DNA from: Betaproteobacteria bacterium
Lineage (GTDB): Bacteria; Pseudomonadota; Gammaproteobacteria; Tethybacterales; Tethybacteraceae
Direction of reading: 5' to 3'
Assembly (NCBI GenBank): GCA_026710225.1
Contig: JAPORI010000078.1
Coordinates: 7,440-14,837, forward strand
Length of the DNA: 7,398 nucleotides
Made by a program: the position numbers and the translations under genes. The notes under the pieces were generated by a model, which saw nothing but the letters and a program-made list of their open reading frames with translations, did no database searches and was not told where the DNA came from. How positions within the stretch are numbered: the first letter of the stretch is position 1; the number at the start of each line of letters is the position of its first letter. Shown piece after piece: positions 6,094 through 7,398 of this stretch.

Positions 6094-6136
6094 TCATCAC
6101 CATGTCGGTCCGCGAAATTCATCACCACTGTCCGCG
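6094..6136. repeat. Imperfect direct repeat pair
   Basis: Two copies 25 nt apart share TCATCACCA followed by a GTC and CGCG core: TCATCACCATGTCGGTCCGC at 6094 and TCATCACCACTGTCCGCG at 6119. They could be regulator binding sites for either divergent gene, or a leftover of the terminal repeats of an insertion element. No transposase gene or flanking target duplication is visible to support the second reading. Confidence 0.45.
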
Positions 6137-6165
6137 CTCGCAAAACACCGAATTTTCGTCATTTT

Positions 6166-6195
6166 TTGAATTTTTTGGGGGGGGGGGGATATGCT
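6166..6195 (+). promoter_or_regulatory. Probable porin promoter with a G12 tract in its spacer
   Basis: TTGAAT (6166-6171) as -35 and TATGCT (6190-6195) as -10 are separated by 18 nt, of which 12 are a single run of G. Each hexamer matches its consensus at 4 of 6 positions. Loss of one G would give the optimal 17-nt spacing. The predicted transcript start is near 6202, leaving a leader of about 54 nt. This is the layout of phase-variable promoters such as that of meningococcal porA, where slippage in a poly-G spacer changes expression. Confidence 0.6.
6177..6188 (+). repeat. Mononucleotide repeat, 12 G
   Basis: An unbroken run of 12 G directly follows a T6 tract. Runs of this length mutate by slipped-strand mispairing and are strongly under-represented by chance. 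It lies between the two promoter hexamers of the downstream porin. The exact count may be affected by sequencing or assembly error at homopolymers. Confidence 0.93.
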
Positions 6196-6241
6196 AGTGA
6201 TAGATTAATCGGCAGTTTTTTATCCTAAGGTGATTTAAAAA

Positions 6242-6252
6242 AGAGAGAGAGA
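6242..6252 (+). repeat. GA dinucleotide repeat over the porin ribosome binding site
   Basis: AGAGAGAGAGA ends 3 nt before the porin ATG and supplies the only SD-like sequence (GAG) at a useful distance. The better-looking AAGGTGA at 6227-6233 is too far upstream. A change in repeat number would shift ribosome binding site spacing. Confidence 0.75.
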
Positions 6253-6255
6253 ATT

Positions 6256-7398
6256 ATGATTGGCAGGAGGAGAGTCATCAACAAGGTGGTTTTGCTTGCA
6301 ACGGCCGCCGGAGGGCTGGTGTCTGGGCCGGCGTGGTCGGCGATAGACGACGCTGGGATGAAGTACGTTTCGGCAGCCGAAGGTTTCGGAGGTTCGATCC
6401 ACATCAACTGGTTCAACAAGCAGCACGCCAACCTTCCAGATCCGACGGGCAATCGGGACGGTGGTTTCGAGATTAACTACGGAGACAGCCGCCTGTATCT
6501 GGTCGGAGATGCCGACATGAGCAGCACTTGGGTGGCGACCTACTATTTCGAGTTGCGCCCGGGGGCGACAGGAAGAAGTTCCGGCACGGCGACTGACAAG
6601 GGGCCGGGAACTTATCAGACTGATCTGGAGATATACAGTCAGGATGTTGGTCTGCGGGGGCCGCTAGGTTGGGTCAGGGTTGGTCGGGTCGAGTCGGTGT
6701 CCTCGGCTCTGCTACCATCGGCAGATCGGACTAACGATATCGGCTTCACTGGCCGGGAATTGGCAGAGGACTACGAAAGCGCCTTGCGCTGGACATCGCC
6801 GGATATCAAGGGGCTGCGGATAGGTGCTTCGTTGCGGGCCGAAGACAAGACATTCGCTGCCAACAGCGAATCGATAACTGCGCTGCGTCTGCCGGCAACG
6901 CCGGAGAACTTCAAGGATTCCGATATAGATCAGTGGGATCTGGCGCTGGTTTACAGCATGCCGGCAGGCTTGGATGTGGGGGTCTCGTATGCCAAGAACA
7001 AGTCAGCCGACAATCGCAACTCGGATGCAGCCGGCTTCCGGCTCGGAGCCAGTTATGCACCGAGCAACTGGGGAGTGGCCTACAACTTTCACCGCTACCG
7101 ATCCTATGATCCGATCGGTCTTGCCAACGCGGGCTTGGTTGATACTTCGGACAGCGTGAGCCATTATCAGGAGTATAACAGCAGCCCGGTTCTGGTCAAT
7201 GCCGGCGAAGTGTTGCCCAACGGCAGGGTGGCGGCGGAGAATCGCGCACCGAACTCTTTGCTTGCCTTAGGCAACGAAAACGATGCAGTCCAGGTCCAGG
7301 GCAACAGGGACACCCTGTACACCGAGCATGTGGTGGATGCCAATGCCACTTTCGGCAAATTCAACATGGCCGCCAACTACAGCACGGCGGTGGTTGAG
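6256..7398 (+). CDS. Outer-membrane general porin, C-terminus beyond window edge
   Basis: An uninterrupted frame of 381 codons runs to the right edge with no stop. The start ATG gives a textbook signal peptide: basic RRR at 4-6, hydrophobic core about 11-22, and cleavage after A-W-S-A (29). The mature part has the alternating strand pattern and aromatic girdle of a 16-strand-type beta-barrel, for example residues 46-53, 79-101, 119-148, 174-193, 225-246 and 259-282. The block GLRGPLGWVRVGRVES (132-147) matches the 'FGxvxlGR' strand preceding the constriction loop of Gram-negative porins. Substrate cannot be told. An in-frame TAA at 6226 limits the start. A perfect AGGAGG lies inside the gene at 6265-6270, but starting after it would remove the signal peptide's basic end. 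Expression is likely phase variable through the upstream G12 promoter. Confidence 0.85.
   Translation, partial: MIGRRRVINKVVLLATAAGGLVSGPAWSAIDDAGMKYVSAAEGFGGSIHINWFNKQHANLPDPTGNRDGGFEINYGDSRLYLVGDADMSSTWVATYYFELRPGATGRSSGTATDKGPGTYQTDLEIYSQDVGLRGPLGWVRVGRVESVSSALLPSADRTNDIGFTGRELAEDYESALRWTSPDIKGLRIGASLRAEDKTFAANSESITALRLPATPENFKDSDIDQWDLALVYSMPAGLDVGVSYAKNKSADNRNSDAAGFRLGASYAPSNWGVAYNFHRYRSYDPIGLANAGLVDTSDSVSHYQEYNSSPVLVNAGEVLPNGRVAAENRAPNSLLALGNENDAVQVQGNRDTLYTEHVVDANATFGKFNMAANYSTAVVE

Larger units (their letters stand above)
5843..6255. other. Divergent intergenic region between the Panacea array and the porin
   Basis: No supported gene is seen in these 413 nt. The left end holds the antitoxin 3 leader. 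About 5880-6090 is open in the antitoxin frame but shows no recognisable domain and no similarity to the other cassettes. A pair of imperfect direct repeats lies at 6094-6136. A T6-GAA-T6-G12 stretch (6162-6188) and the probable porin promoter follow. The porin leader then carries a GA repeat just before the start codon. Confidence 0.7.

Noticed and set aside
6265..6288. Alternative porin start at GTG 6286 after the internal AGGAGG
   Set aside because: It would delete the basic n-region of an otherwise ideal signal peptide.

Overview
The window suggests a Gram-negative proteobacterium, probably beta- or gammaproteobacterial. This rests on the aa3-type oxidase assembly gene order SURF1 - thioredoxin-like periplasmic protein - heme A synthase - heme O synthase, and on a signal-peptide-bearing general porin. 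No finer taxonomic call can be made from the sequence alone.

Left part (1-2662, minus strand, GC-rich). This is a compact cytochrome c oxidase maturation operon, read right to left: SURF1, a small membrane-anchored periplasmic protein, heme A synthase (ctaA/COX15), and heme O synthase (cyoE/ctaB, cut by the left edge). SURF1 and the next gene overlap by 11 nt, and ctaA and cyoE overlap by 4 nt. CyoE farnesylates heme b to heme O, CtaA oxidises heme O to heme A, and SURF1 helps insert heme A into oxidase subunit I.

Middle part (2726-5879, minus strand, visibly lower GC). Three tandem copies of one two-gene cassette lie here. Each has a Panacea/DUF4065 (SocA-like) antitoxin-type gene followed 12-26 nt later by a small protein with two transmembrane helices. 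Panacea proteins are known general antitoxins whose partners include membrane-disrupting toxins, so the cassettes are best read as a triplicated PanA/membrane-toxin system. Each copy has an extended -10 element exactly 28 nt upstream of the antitoxin ATG. The membrane module is conserved across the three partners, whereas their cytoplasmic N-termini, and the antitoxin C-terminal halves, differ. The array ends 63 nt before SURF1 with no obvious terminator.

Right part (5843-7398). A 413-nt divergent intergenic region separates the third antitoxin gene from a plus-strand porin that runs off the right edge. The porin's most likely promoter has a run of 12 G in the -35/-10 spacer, an arrangement typical of phase-variable outer-membrane protein genes. 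A GA dinucleotide repeat lies over its ribosome binding site. An imperfect direct repeat of unknown origin is also present in this intergenic region.
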